From Vulcanimicrobium alpinum (GTDB lineage: Bacteria; Vulcanimicrobiota; Vulcanimicrobiia; Vulcanimicrobiales; Vulcanimicrobiaceae), in contig NZ_AP025523.1 of assembly GCF_027923555.1 (NCBI RefSeq), positions 2,546,484 to 2,610,483 on the forward strand: a stretch of 64,000 nt of DNA, given 5' to 3'. The notes under the pieces are model-generated. The model ran no database searches and was not told the origin of the DNA. It saw only the letters and a program-made list of their open reading frames with translations. Positions 47,596-56,965 of the stretch are shown here, in pieces (the first letter of the stretch is position 1; each line of letters starts with the position of its first letter). The position numbers and the translations under genes are program-made.

Positions 47596-50421
47596 CTAGA
47601 TGTTGCGGATGTTCTGCGCGCTGAGCACGCCGTGGACGCGAGCGTGCAGGTCGAGCAGGTGCGCGCGGGTCCCTTCGTCGCTCGCTCCCGCGGCGCCGCG
47701 GACGAGCCGTTCGTCGAGTCTGGTGAGCTGGTAGCGCGCCAGCGCCTGCGTCTCGCGCGGCAGGCCCAGCTGATCGGCGAAGAGCGACGGGAGCGCCGCG
47801 ATCTCCATCTCCAGATCAGCGAAGCGGCGCTGGAGTTCGCGATGCGCCGGCGTGATCGACCGGCTGCCGACGTCGTCGAAGACCGCCGCGTTCGTCCAGG
47901 CGTAGAGATCGGCGAGCGTCATCGTCTCGCCGGGGCGCCGCACCTTCAGCTCCTGGTCCGCGACGCGCGCGAGCGTGAGCGGCGAGAACATCTCCGCGAT
48001 CACGTCGTCCTGCACTTCGCCGATCACCTCGCGGATCGGGAAGTCGGGACGGACGATGCGGTTGGCGCCCCAGTGCACGCCGTAGCGCGTCGGAGCCGCC
48101 GCGTTCAGGAGTTCCGGCGGGTAGCGGAACGCGCGCGACGAGAGAATCGAGCGGTCGATCAGGCCGAAGGCGCGCCGCTGTTCGGCGCGCGGAATCGAAG
48201 CGAACGGCAGCGGCGCGCCCGGCTGATCGCGATGCGAGCGCGAGGTGTAGATTCCGCCGACGTACTTCGACGCGAGCAGCCCCGCATCGAGCTGATCTTC
48301 CAGTACGGTGATCAAACCGGTCCGCAGATCCTGATAGGTGCGCGTATCGCCGCGGTAGTGCCGCGTGAGCCCCTGCGTCACCGCGTCGTCGACGCGCAAT
48401 TGCTCGTCGATCGAGGCCAGCGGATCGCTCCCCAGATCGAAGCGCTGAATGCGCGGATCGATCGAGAGCACGCTGGCGTCTTCGTCCGTCCCGTACGCGA
48501 GCCCGGGCTGGGTGGAGCGCGCGGCGATTCTGCCGAGCGCGACGCGCTCGTCGGCGGAACTCCGCACGTTGGGGAAGCTGCGATAGCCGTATTCGATCGC
48601 CCACTCGTCGTAGACGCCGACGCGCGTCGGGAAGTAGTCGGCTTGCCGCATCCCCGGCGCCGCGATGTTGGCGGGCGTGTAGTCCATGACCGAGGCGGTA
48701 GTGCCGTGCACGCGCGTGAACGCCGGATCGTGCAGTTGGGCGGTGCCGTACGCCGTCGAGCCGCGGAAGTTGTGCCGCAGTCCGAGCGTGTGGCCGACTT
48801 CGTGCATCACCGTGGCGTAGAGCCACTCCTGCGCGTAGCGTTCGCGGTCGGCGGCGGTCGCACGCGGATTCTGCGCCAGCATCAGCGTCCCGAGCGCCGC
48901 CTGGGCGACCGAACCTTCCTGATACGCGCACACCCGGGCGTCGTCGTCGCCGTCACCGTCGGTCGGTGCGCTCACTGTCAAACCCAGCGCCTTCGCTGCG
49001 TAGGCGTTGCGCGCGGCCGCCTGCTGAGCCGGCGCGATGCGGTCGACATAGCCGCGCTTCACGCCGCGCAGCGACTCACCGTCGATGACGACCTCGGCGC
49101 GGATGATCTGTCCCGTGTCGGGATCGCTCACGTGCGGACTGTAGGCGCTGAAGTCGGGCTGGACCGACGTGATCCAGCGAACCGTCGTGTAGCGCGCGTC
49201 GTCGGGGTCCCAGTTCGGATCGTTCGGCGGGTCTTTCACGACGATCGCGTGCGGCCGGCCGACCTTCGCGAACGCTTCGTTCCAGGCCAGGATCCCGCGC
49301 CGGACGGTCGCGCGATACTCCGTCGGGATCTCGTTGGTCAAATAGAATGTGATCGGACCGTCGTCCAGATTCCAGCGATCGATGAACCGCTCGAACGGCG
49401 TCACCGCGGCGTCGTTGCCGTAGCGGCGGCGCGCGGTGATGAAATAGCCGATCCGGTCGTCGGCGAGACGCGGCACGAAACGCGGGTCGCGTTCCGGCGG
49501 CGCAACGATGCTGTAGTGCATCACCACCGGGATCCCGCGCCCGTCGGGGACGGTCGGCAGCGCGTTCGCCGGCCCGTTGAACGCCAGGTTGACGCTCACT
49601 TCGTCGTTGCGCGGTAACGCTTTGGTCGCGCCGTAGTACGACTTGCTCGCATCGACCGAGAACGACGGCCGCACGCTGAGCACGAGCAGCCCCGGCAGCG
49701 ACGGCGGCGTCACGCCGCGCCCCAAATCGCTCCCCACCCCCTCGAAGTCGGTCAGGAAGATCGACGGCGAGACGACGGTATGCTTCTTCTCCGGATCCTC
49801 GGCGACGATCGGCGTCGAGAGAATCACCGAATCCGCAACGCTGATCGCGAGCGAGTTCGCCGCCGCCGACCCCTTCTCGGCAACGTACCGGGTGTTCGGC
49901 GTAATCCACAACACCCGCTTGCCGACGCGCTTGAACGTGACTTGCAGCGGATCGTAGACCCGCCCCGCAAACGCCCCGCTCCCGACCCCGCGCTCGATCG
50001 ACGGCAAGATGATGTACGTGCGATCGAAATTCTCCGGCTTCAGATCGAAGTACAGCTCTTCGTCCTTGCGCAGCAGATCGATCACGCCCGCCTGCGGAGC
50101 AATCCCCTTCGCAAACGCCGCATATGACTGCGGATTCCCCAGCGTCAGCCCGAGCGGCAGCGCACTCGCCGACGGCGACGCCCCACCGTTCACCCGCACG
50201 CCGCCGGGACCCGGCGACCCCTGCGGCTCCGGCGAGGGCGTCCCCAGCGGCGAGACCGGCACGGGCACCGGCGTCCCGCTCGCCGCCGCCTTCGGCACCG
50301 CCGAAGGCGCAGCCGAAGCCGCCGCTGCCGCAGGAACCGCGTTCCCCGCACCCTGCGCAGCGGCAAACGACGCCGTCACACTCAACGCAGCCACCAAACA
50401 AACCGCCACAAGCCGCACCAT
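47596..50421 (-). CDS. Secreted zinc metalloprotease, DUF5117/DUF4953-type
   Basis: About 941 residues. Signal peptide MVRLVAVCLVAALSVTASFAA, then a Pro/Ala/Ser-rich linker (~50 residues), then a beta-rich domain (FDRTYIILPSIERG, RVLWITPNTRYVAEKGS). The zinc site MHEVGHTLGLRHNFRGS (HExxHxxGxxH) is near residue 545, followed by SVMDYTPANIAAPG, the Met-turn. It is a metzincin-like enzyme of the large TonB-linked peptidase group. ATG at 50421 is chosen because it gives a clean signal peptide; the frame extends upstream with low-quality sequence. Confidence 0.9.
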   Translation of the reverse strand: MVRLVAVCLVAALSVTASFAAAQGAGNAVPAAAAASAAPSAVPKAAASGTPVPVPVSPLGTPSPEPQGSPGPGGVRVNGGASPSASALPLGLTLGNPQSYAAFAKGIAPQAGVIDLLRKDEELYFDLKPENFDRTYIILPSIERGVGSGAFAGRVYDPLQVTFKRVGKRVLWITPNTRYVAEKGSAAANSLAISVADSVILSTPIVAEDPEKKHTVVSPSIFLTDFEGVGSDLGRGVTPPSLPGLLVLSVRPSFSVDASKSYYGATKALPRNDEVSVNLAFNGPANALPTVPDGRGIPVVMHYSIVAPPERDPRFVPRLADDRIGYFITARRRYGNDAAVTPFERFIDRWNLDDGPITFYLTNEIPTEYRATVRRGILAWNEAFAKVGRPHAIVVKDPPNDPNWDPDDARYTTVRWITSVQPDFSAYSPHVSDPDTGQIIRAEVVIDGESLRGVKRGYVDRIAPAQQAAARNAYAAKALGLTVSAPTDGDGDDDARVCAYQEGSVAQAALGTLMLAQNPRATAADRERYAQEWLYATVMHEVGHTLGLRHNFRGSTAYGTAQLHDPAFTRVHGTTASVMDYTPANIAAPGMRQADYFPTRVGVYDEWAIEYGYRSFPNVRSSADERVALGRIAARSTQPGLAYGTDEDASVLSIDPRIQRFDLGSDPLASIDEQLRVDDAVTQGLTRHYRGDTRTYQDLRTGLITVLEDQLDAGLLASKYVGGIYTSRSHRDQPGAPLPFASIPRAEQRRAFGLIDRSILSSRAFRYPPELLNAAAPTRYGVHWGANRIVRPDFPIREVIGEVQDDVIAEMFSPLTLARVADQELKVRRPGETMTLADLYAWTNAAVFDDVGSRSITPAHRELQRRFADLEMEIAALPSLFADQLGLPRETQALARYQLTRLDERLVRGAAGASDEGTRAHLLDLHARVHGVLSAQNIRNI

Positions 50422-50484
50422 CGAGCCGGAAAGATTCCACACCCCACCCGCCAAGCCCGCCGCGCGCCCCCCGGGCCCGACCAT

Positions 50485-50630
50485 GTCGGCGCCTGCGGTG
50501 CGCGGCTGCGGCGGGCACTCTGAACGAGCGCAGGCCCGGAGGGCCGAGAGCGACGTGAAGACGTAGCGTTCGTCGCGCACGACGCGCGAGGAACGCGTGC
50601 CCGCCGCGACCGCACACCGCAGGCGCCGAC
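50485..50630. repeat. 146-bp element with 34-bp inverted ends
   Basis: The arms 50485-50518 and 50597-50630 are inverted copies matching at 31 of 34 positions (core GTCGGCGCCTGCGGTG...GCGGCGGGCAC). The 78-bp centre contains shorter self-complementary parts (GGCCCGGAGGGCC). No coding potential. It lies in the 227-bp gap between two genes. The form is that of a REP-type or MITE-like intergenic element. Confidence 0.65.
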
Positions 50631-50648
50631 CGCCACCACCGACCCCGC

Positions 50649-52247
50649 TCAGCGCGGCGAGAACGTCCAATTCCCGGCGTTTGCCGTTTGCGTGATGAAC
50701 GAGGGCGTGAACCCCCCGAACCCGTCGCGCAGCGCCGAGATCTTCACCGGCGATCCGAGAAAGTGCAGTGGCACATCGCGCACCAGCAGCGCTTCGATCC
50801 GCGCGTACGCGCGTTTGCGCGCCGCCGGTTCGTACGACGCGAGCGCCTCCCGCTGCGCCGCGTCCATCGCTGCGCTGCAGTAGAACGAATGGTTGTAGCC
50901 CGCCGGCGGCCGGTCGGCGCAGAGAAATTGGCCGCTATCGTCGGGATCCATTCCCGCGAACCAGCCGTACAGCGCGATGTCGTACTTGCCGCGCGGCAGG
51001 ATCCCGCCTTGCGACGCCGGCGCATCGTAGATATCGCTGTTGTAGGAGTGCACGTCTGCCCGCACGCCGATCGAGGCGAGTTCGCTCTGCAGGAGCACCG
51101 ACTCACGGCGGTAGCTCTGCGAGGCGCCGAAGATCGCGAGGTCGAGACGGAGCGGATGCGCCGGCCCGTACCCGGCTCTCGCGAGCAGCGCACGCGCCGC
51201 GGCGGGATCGTGCGGGATCGGCGCGAGGTGCGGATCGGCCGCCCACAGCACCGCCGGCAGATCGGCGATCGCGCGCTGGTAGAAGCCGTAGACGACGTTG
51301 CGGCGAAACGCCTGCGCGTCGGCGACGAGCGCGACGGCGCGGCGGACGCGCACGTCGGCGGCCGGCCCGCGGCCGTTGTTCATCATGATCCCCCAGTACC
51401 CGTTGATCGGCGTCGTCGCGAGCGTGACGTGCGGGATCGTGCGCGCGAGCGCCGCCGCGTTCGCGGAGAGGTTGATGAGGCCGTCCAGTTCGCCCGTGCG
51501 CAGTCCCACGAGCTGCGTGTTCTCGTCGGCGATGAACCGCACGCGCAGGCGCGCGATGTGCGGCGCGCCGCCCCAGTACTGCGCGTTCGCTTCCAGATCG
51601 ACGCGATCGCCGCGCTGCCACGACACGAACCGGAACGGTCCCGTGCCGACGGGATGCTGGGCCAGCGGCGTGCGCGACGCGTCGCCGCCGGTCAGCAGAT
51701 GCGCCGGCGAGAGATAATACGGAGCATCGCTCTCGGCGAAAACGGTTCCGACGAACGGCGCGAACGGTCGCTTGAGACGGAAGCGCACCGTGAGCGGATC
51801 CGGCGTTTCGACGCGCGAGACGACATCGTAGCCGTGGCGCGTCTCGACCGGATTCGCCGCGTTCATCACCGCGCGAAACGACGCCGCGACGTCGGCGCTG
51901 GTGAACGGCGAACCGTCGTGCCAGCGGACGCCCGAGCGCAGACGGTAGGTGATCGTGAGGCCGTCGCGGCTGATCCCACCGTTCGCGCGCGTCGGAACGG
52001 CTGCCGCAAGGGCGGGGATCGGATTGCCCCGGGCATCCGACGAGATCAGCGGATCGTAGATGAGCCGCAGCATCTCGTTGTCGTCGACCGACTGGCCGAG
52101 GAACGAGACCAGCGTGTGCGGCTCGACGACGAGCGCGATGCGCACCGGCGCCGAGCCGTGGCCCGGCGCCGCCGCCGACGACGGTGCGGAACCCCCGCAG
52201 CCCGCTGCCGCGAGCAGCGCGATCAGCGTGACGACGCGGCGCAGCAC
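50649..52247 (-). CDS. Peptide/oligopeptide ABC transporter substrate-binding lipoprotein
   Basis: A 532-residue SBP_bac_5 protein. The lipobox is LAAAGCGG with the acylated Cys at 17. Family blocks: SFLGQSVDDNEMLRLIYDPL, ITYRLRSGVRWHDGSPFTSADVAASF, HPVGTGPFRFVSWQRGDRVDLEAN and YDIALYGWFAGMDPDD. It would bind peptides or similar solutes outside the membrane. No permease or ATPase genes are adjacent, so it uses partners encoded elsewhere. The downstream gene, across a palindromic element, is the metalloprotease. Confidence 0.9.
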   Translation of the reverse strand: MLRRVVTLIALLAAAGCGGSAPSSAAAPGHGSAPVRIALVVEPHTLVSFLGQSVDDNEMLRLIYDPLISSDARGNPIPALAAAVPTRANGGISRDGLTITYRLRSGVRWHDGSPFTSADVAASFRAVMNAANPVETRHGYDVVSRVETPDPLTVRFRLKRPFAPFVGTVFAESDAPYYLSPAHLLTGGDASRTPLAQHPVGTGPFRFVSWQRGDRVDLEANAQYWGGAPHIARLRVRFIADENTQLVGLRTGELDGLINLSANAAALARTIPHVTLATTPINGYWGIMMNNGRGPAADVRVRRAVALVADAQAFRRNVVYGFYQRAIADLPAVLWAADPHLAPIPHDPAAARALLARAGYGPAHPLRLDLAIFGASQSYRRESVLLQSELASIGVRADVHSYNSDIYDAPASQGGILPRGKYDIALYGWFAGMDPDDSGQFLCADRPPAGYNHSFYCSAAMDAAQREALASYEPAARKRAYARIEALLVRDVPLHFLGSPVKISALRDGFGGFTPSFITQTANAGNWTFSPR

Positions 52248-52248
52248 C

Positions 52249-55167
52249 TCAGTCGGGCTCGCCGAAGAGCGGGTGCACGTTGCGTTCGCCGCGGTGCAGG
52301 TAGTCGACGCCGTCCATCCACGCCGGCCGCGGCGCGCCCATCAGCCAGTAGTCGAACCACTCGTCGAGATGCACGGTCCAGTACTTCTGCGCTTCTCGGC
52401 CGCGCAGATTGTGGTCTTCGCCGTCGAACGAAAACAGATACGCTTCCTTGCCGAGCCGCCGCATCGCGGTGATGTACTCGATCCCTTCGAACTGCGGTAC
52501 CGCCCCGTCGAGTTCGTTGTGGATCGTCAGATACGGCGTCGTCACGCTGCGGATCCCGAACAAGCCGGAATTCTCGAGGTAGAGATCGGGGCGTTCCCAC
52601 GGCGGCGCGCCGATGCGCGACTGGCCGCGTTCGTACTGCGATTCGCGGACGTTTCCGCTCTCGAGCCGGATCCCGCCGTACGCGCCGATCATGTCGTCGA
52701 CTGCCGCGCCGGCCTCCACCGCGCGGAAACGGTGCGTCTGCGTGATCAGATAGTTGATTTGGTACGCGGCCCACGAGTGTCCCGCGATCGCGAGCCGCTT
52801 CGGGTCGACGTATCCAGTCGCGATCGCGGCGTCGACCGCCGGCATGATGCAGTGCAGCGCGCTGCGCCCGGGATGCCCGGCGACGTACTTCACGTCGGGA
52901 AGCAGCATGACGTACCCGCGCGAGACGTAGCGCGCAAAGTTCGGGCTCGTCCCCGGCGCGGGCGTGCTGTACGTGTGGAACGTACCGGTGAAGGTCTCGT
53001 AGAAATACGTGAGCAGCGGCGCGGCACGGTTCTTCTGCAGGCCGTCGGGGACGATGAGGATCGCGCGCATCGGTGCCCCGTCGCACGCGCGATAGGAGAT
53101 CAGCCGTTCCGTTCCCCACCGGTAGTTTTTCTGCTGCGGGTTGGCGTCCGTGACTTGCACCGGCGCTGCGAACGACGCGTCGGTCGCCCACAGATCGCGA
53201 GAACGCCGGAACGACTCGCGCGAGAACACGTAACGATCGGCGCGGCGCGCGGCGAGCGGAGGCTGCGTGTAGCGGTGCAGGCTGTCGTTGAAGACGGTGC
53301 GCGTCCCCTGCACGATCTCGTCGGCACGGAAGAGCGACTGCGGGACGCCGCCGCCGGCGGGGAGCCGGGCGTACCCGCTCGCGTAGGTGCGGGTATCGAT
53401 CTGCGCGAGAAGCAGTGGAGTATCGAGCGCGTATGCGTCCGCCTCGCGATCCGGCTGCACGGCGGAATAGACGGTGCGCGCCGCGCGGCCCGCACCGCGC
53501 GTGAGATTCGTCGCTGCGCCGGTCTCGGGGTTCGCCAGCCAGATGTCGTACTGGTCGTACAGCAGCACGCCGCGATCGCCGGCGATCCAGCCGCCGGTGC
53601 CGTACGGCGGCGGCGGTGCAGGATGATCGTCGTCGACGTTCCAGAACGCGATCGGCGCGCGCGTCGCGAGCATCGTCCGTTTGCCGTCGGCGGTGCGGAT
53701 CGCTGCCCAGTGCCGCGACCGTTCTTCCCACAGCAGCGCGTAGCGGCCGCCGGGCGAGAGCGATCCTTCCTGTGCCCCACGCGCGAGCAGCCGCCGCCCG
53801 CCGTCCGCGAGCGCGACCGCGTACAAGTCGGCCCGGTCGTCCGCCGTCCACGAACGGGAGCGGCGATACGCGCGGTAGTCTTTGCCCAGCGCGACGGCGG
53901 GGTTGCGATTGACCTCGACATCGCGCAGCGCGGGCGAACCCAACTGCGCGAAGCGCTGCGCCGCGACGTCGTAAACGGCGAGATACGTGCGCTTGCGTTC
54001 CTGCTCGGCGTCGTGCTTCTGCTGCGACTGCAGCACGTCGTCGTGCCACGTCCACAGATCGACCTTCATCGGCTCCGGCGTCCCGGACGGGCGCGGTGTC
54101 GGCGCCGCCGCGGTTCCGAGGAAGACGCGCGCGCCGTCGCGCGAGAATTCCGGCGCCCGGTCAGCGCTCGGCGCCGTGCCGTCGGCGAGCCCCGGCGTCC
54201 CGAGATCGACGGCCTTGCGCGCAGCGAGCGGCGTCGCGCGCAGATCGACGACGTAGAGAGCATCGTGCGGGACATCGCCGGCAAACGACGCGGCGTCGCT
54301 GAGAAACGCCAGCGACGAGCCATCGCGCGCGAACGCCGGCTTGCGGTACCGTCCGGCTCCGGTCAGCACGTCGGTGGTCGCGGCGCGCGCGACGTCGTAG
54401 ACGTGCAGACCGTCACCGCGGCCGTCTTTGGTCTCGGTCGCGTACGCGATGAAGCGGCCGTCGTCGGAGACGGCGATATCGGTCGCATTCGGCGCCGTGA
54501 CCGATTTCGCGGTTGCGAGATCACGGATCGTCACCGGGGCCGACGGATCTTTCGTCTTGTCGGCTTTGGGCGCCGGCGACGCCGACGCGGATGGCGACGG
54601 AGCCGGAGACGCACCGGGCCGCGGCGATGCGGCCGGTGATGCGCTCGCCGCCGGCGCAGCCGACGGCGACGGCGAGGGCGACGGTTCGGCGCGATAGGCG
54701 ATCGTCGTTCCGGCGTCTTTCGGAACCGCGACGATCTTGACGTCGTCGACGATCGTCGCGCCCGCGGCGCTCTGCAGGTCGAGGATTCCGATCCCGTTCT
54801 TCGGCTGCTGCGCTTCGGGCTTCTTCGCTTTCTTCGCGGCGTCGACGTCCTTCTTCGCCGCAACGTGCGTGAAGACGACGAAGCGGCCGTCGGCGGTGAA
54901 CGCCGGAGCGTTGCCGCGCGGTTCGCGTCGTTCGGCGCCGCTGCGCAGATCGCGCACGACCAGCGTCGGATCGCCGTCCTCGGGCGTCAGCGCATACGCG
55001 AGATGCGTGCCGTCGTCGGAGAGGACGGGCGTGCGGATCGCGTTCCAACCGTCATACGCGCGATAGTCGAGCGGCGGCGGCAGTGCTGCGGCGGCCGCCG
55101 TCCGCGGCACGGTGGGCAGGAGCGTGCACGCGAGCGCAAGCGCGAGGGTAGCACGGGCGCCGAACAT
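52249..55167 (-). CDS. Secreted S9-family prolyl oligopeptidase-like protein
   Basis: About 972 residues with a signal peptide (RATLALALACTLLPTVPRTAAA). A beta-propeller region contains a Pro/Ser/Ala low-complexity insert (~190-225, AEPSPSPSPSAAPAASASP). The C-terminal hydrolase has a nucleophile elbow AIAGHSWAAYQINYL near residue 797; WAAY replaces the usual YGGY. The acid is in HNELDGAVP and the His in FDGEDHNLRG. ATG at 55167 is preferred because GGAGG precedes it; TTG at 55188 overlaps that site. It sits between ilvE and the SBP, and with the SBP and the metalloprotease suggests a peptide-scavenging theme. Confidence 0.88.
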   Translation of the reverse strand: MFGARATLALALACTLLPTVPRTAAAAALPPPLDYRAYDGWNAIRTPVLSDDGTHLAYALTPEDGDPTLVVRDLRSGAERREPRGNAPAFTADGRFVVFTHVAAKKDVDAAKKAKKPEAQQPKNGIGILDLQSAAGATIVDDVKIVAVPKDAGTTIAYRAEPSPSPSPSAAPAASASPAASPRPGASPAPSPSASASPAPKADKTKDPSAPVTIRDLATAKSVTAPNATDIAVSDDGRFIAYATETKDGRGDGLHVYDVARAATTDVLTGAGRYRKPAFARDGSSLAFLSDAASFAGDVPHDALYVVDLRATPLAARKAVDLGTPGLADGTAPSADRAPEFSRDGARVFLGTAAAPTPRPSGTPEPMKVDLWTWHDDVLQSQQKHDAEQERKRTYLAVYDVAAQRFAQLGSPALRDVEVNRNPAVALGKDYRAYRRSRSWTADDRADLYAVALADGGRRLLARGAQEGSLSPGGRYALLWEERSRHWAAIRTADGKRTMLATRAPIAFWNVDDDHPAPPPPYGTGGWIAGDRGVLLYDQYDIWLANPETGAATNLTRGAGRAARTVYSAVQPDREADAYALDTPLLLAQIDTRTYASGYARLPAGGGVPQSLFRADEIVQGTRTVFNDSLHRYTQPPLAARRADRYVFSRESFRRSRDLWATDASFAAPVQVTDANPQQKNYRWGTERLISYRACDGAPMRAILIVPDGLQKNRAAPLLTYFYETFTGTFHTYSTPAPGTSPNFARYVSRGYVMLLPDVKYVAGHPGRSALHCIMPAVDAAIATGYVDPKRLAIAGHSWAAYQINYLITQTHRFRAVEAGAAVDDMIGAYGGIRLESGNVRESQYERGQSRIGAPPWERPDLYLENSGLFGIRSVTTPYLTIHNELDGAVPQFEGIEYITAMRRLGKEAYLFSFDGEDHNLRGREAQKYWTVHLDEWFDYWLMGAPRPAWMDGVDYLHRGERNVHPLFGEPD

Positions 55168-55191
55168 CCGGCGTCCGTACCTCCGCAATCG

Positions 55192-56115
55192 CTAGGAAAC
55201 CTGCGTCCCGACCGGCGTCAGCCACGGACCCGGTGCGGCGCGTTCGCCCCGGACGACGGCGTGGTAGGTGGTGCGCAGCCGTTCGGTGATCGGCCCTTCC
55301 TGCGCCCAGTGCGTGTCGTCGATCCGCGAGATCGGCACGACCTCGGCGGCGGTGCCGGTGAAGAACGCTTCTTCGGCCTGCTGCAGATCCTCGAGGGTCA
55401 GCGGGCGCACGCGGCTGGTGATCCCCGCGTCGCGCGCGAGCGCGAGCACGCTCGCGCGCGTGATCCCCGGGAGGATGTCGGCCTCGGCGTCGTTGGTGAT
55501 GAGCACGCCGTCGCGCACGACGAAGATGTTTTCGCCCGAACCTTCGGCGACCTCACCGCGATCGTTGAGCAGGATCGTTTCGCCGAAGCCGCGGTTCTGC
55601 GCGTCGGCGAGCGCGCGGATCGAGTTCGTGTAGTGACCGCCGGCCTTCACCGTCGAGGGCAGCGCGCGCGACGGCGTCTTCATGAACGGTGAGATCGTCG
55701 CGGTGATCGTCGCGACGCCGCCGGCGAAGAGACCGTCGAACGGCAGCACGCCGATCATCACGTGCACGGGACACTCGCGGCCCGGATTCAGACGCACCGT
55801 CTCGCCGCCGAAGAACGCCAACGGACGGACGTACGCCGCACTGCGTCCGCTCGCGCGCACCGTCTCGACGATCGCATCCAAAAGTCCCTGCGCGTCGTAG
55901 GCGAGCTCCATGCCGTACGCGGCCGCGCCGGCGATCAGCCGGTCGACGTGTTCGCGAAGCCGGAAGATCGACGGTCCGTCCGGCGTCGGGTAGACGCGAA
56001 TCCCTTCAAACACCGACGAGCCGTAGTGCAGCGCGTGGGTGAGCGCGTGCACATGCAGCTGGTCGTCGTCGAGGAGGCGGCCGTCGAGCCACACGGTGGT
56101 GGCGGTCCGGGTCAT
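55192..56115 (-). CDS. ilvE: Branched-chain amino acid aminotransferase
   Basis: A 307-residue fold-type IV PLP enzyme. VHALTHALHYGSSVFEGIRVY, AYVRPLAFFGGE, the PLP-lysine block STVKAGGHYTNSIRAL, ILLNDRGEVAEGSGENIFVVRDG, ILPGITRASVLALARDAG and EEAFFTGTAAEVVPI are all family-typical. It interconverts Leu, Ile, Val and their keto acids. ATG at 56115. A leader peptide (56201-56278) and a 13-bp hairpin (56144-56176) lie upstream, suggesting attenuation control. Confidence 0.95.
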   Translation of the reverse strand: MTRTATTVWLDGRLLDDDQLHVHALTHALHYGSSVFEGIRVYPTPDGPSIFRLREHVDRLIAGAAAYGMELAYDAQGLLDAIVETVRASGRSAAYVRPLAFFGGETVRLNPGRECPVHVMIGVLPFDGLFAGGVATITATISPFMKTPSRALPSTVKAGGHYTNSIRALADAQNRGFGETILLNDRGEVAEGSGENIFVVRDGVLITNDAEADILPGITRASVLALARDAGITSRVRPLTLEDLQQAEEAFFTGTAAEVVPISRIDDTHWAQEGPITERLRTTYHAVVRGERAAPGPWLTPVGTQVS

Positions 56116-56143
56116 CACGGGCGATCTCTCCTGGTGAAACGAC

Positions 56144-56176
56144 GAACGCCCCGGCCTTGCATCGGCCGGGGCGTTC
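56144..56176 (-). promoter_or_regulatory. Perfect 13-bp hairpin in the ilvE leader
   Basis: GAACGCCCCGGCC and its exact complement are separated by a seven-base loop. The hairpin lies between a small leader ORF and the ilvE start. On the minus strand it is followed by GTCGTTTCACC, a weak U-tract only, then a GGAGAG Shine-Dalgarno and the ilvE ATG. It may act as an attenuator terminator or as a translational switch. Confidence 0.65.
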
Positions 56177-56200
56177 GTTCGCAGGTGTTTTGCTGGGGTC

Positions 56201-56278
56201 TTACGCGAACGACGATCCGGCCGGCGGGCAAATCCCGACGGTAAGAGAGAACACCGGAAACGCGTAGCGCGACGCCAT
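56201..56278 (-). CDS. Possible 25-aa ilvE leader peptide
   Basis: A short frame from ATG 56278 to TAA 56201-56203: MASRYAFPVFSLTVGICPPAGSSFA. It contains Val, Leu, Val and Ile in a row of eight residues (VFSLTVGI) just before the hairpin that precedes ilvE. This is the arrangement expected for a branched-chain amino acid attenuator. The SD is weak and the peptide is not unusually rich in Ile/Leu/Val, so it remains tentative. Confidence 0.4.
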   Translation of the reverse strand: MASRYAFPVFSLTVGICPPAGSSFA

Positions 56279-56352
56279 CGGACGCCCACCGTAACACGCG
56301 CTCTGCCGGACGGTCAAGCCGCCGCCCCCCTCGCCCATCGCGGAGGTTCTCG

Positions 56353-56835
56353 ATGAAACGGTTCGCGCTGGTACTCGCGACCCTGCTGCTGGCCGGCTCG
56401 CGGCCGCTCGCCGCGGACGCCGACGCATCGCGACAAGCCGACGTCGAGCGCAAAGGCAAGGCCGTGATGCCGTTCGATCAATCCGCATCGATGCACGTGT
56501 TCGTCCCGACGGCGCGCGGCGGCGTGCAGACCGTCATGGTGCACGACGGCGATCCGGCGCAGGTGGCGCTGGTGCGGTCGCACCTGCGGGCCGAGGCGGC
56601 GCGGTTCGCGCGCGGCGATTTTCGCGACCCGGCGGCGATCCACGGGACGCGCATGCCGGGGCTGCGGACGCTGAGCGCCGGCGCGGGCCGTATCGCCGTC
56701 ACGTACGCCGACGTCGCGACCGGGGGCCGCATCACCTATGCGACGGGCGATCCCCGTCTCGTCAGGGCCTTGCACGCCTGGTTTGCCGCGCAGGTGAGGG
56801 ACCACGGTCGCCGCGTCATGTCTTCGCTGGAGTAA
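56353..56835 (+). CDS. Conserved exported protein of unknown function
   Basis: A 160-residue protein with a signal peptide (RFALVLATLLLAGSRPLAA). The mature part has VMPFDQSASMHVFVPTARGG, VQTVMVHDGDPAQVALVRSHLRAEAARFARGDF and DPAAIHGTRMPGL. This set is shared by small periplasmic proteins that are often labelled aspartate carbamoyltransferase in databases; it has no carbamoyltransferase motifs, so that name should not be used. The conserved Met and His residues may bind metal, which is a guess. It diverges from the ilvE leader. Confidence 0.7.
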   Translation: MKRFALVLATLLLAGSRPLAADADASRQADVERKGKAVMPFDQSASMHVFVPTARGGVQTVMVHDGDPAQVALVRSHLRAEAARFARGDFRDPAAIHGTRMPGLRTLSAGAGRIAVTYADVATGGRITYATGDPRLVRALHAWFAAQVRDHGRRVMSSLE

Positions 56836-56929
56836 GAGGAGGCGAGGAGGTTTGAGCACGCGCGGAAGCGGGTACCAAGGTCGGCGAGGGTCTCCCCAGC
56901 ACAACTTCTCACTACGCCCTTGGGATAAC

Positions 56930-56965
56930 GGCGCCGTCCGCACCAACTACGAGGTGGACGGCGCC
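56930..56965. terminator. Hairpin at the modC 3' end
   Basis: GGCGCCGTCC and GGACGGCGCC form a perfect 10-bp stem with a 16-base loop, spanning the modC stop codon. No clear T-run follows on either strand, so termination is possible but not certain. The rest of 56836-56946 has no supported gene. Confidence 0.4.

Noticed and set aside
56353-56835. Aspartate carbamoyltransferase label for the 160-aa protein
   Set aside because: It has a signal peptide and none of the carbamoyl-phosphate or aspartate binding motifs; the label is a database carry-over for this small family.
56836-56946. Structured RNA or tRNA-like sequence after the 160-aa gene
   Set aside because: Apart from the palindrome at the modC end there is no cloverleaf, CCA end or known motif. 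No tRNA, rRNA or CRISPR array was recognised anywhere in the window.
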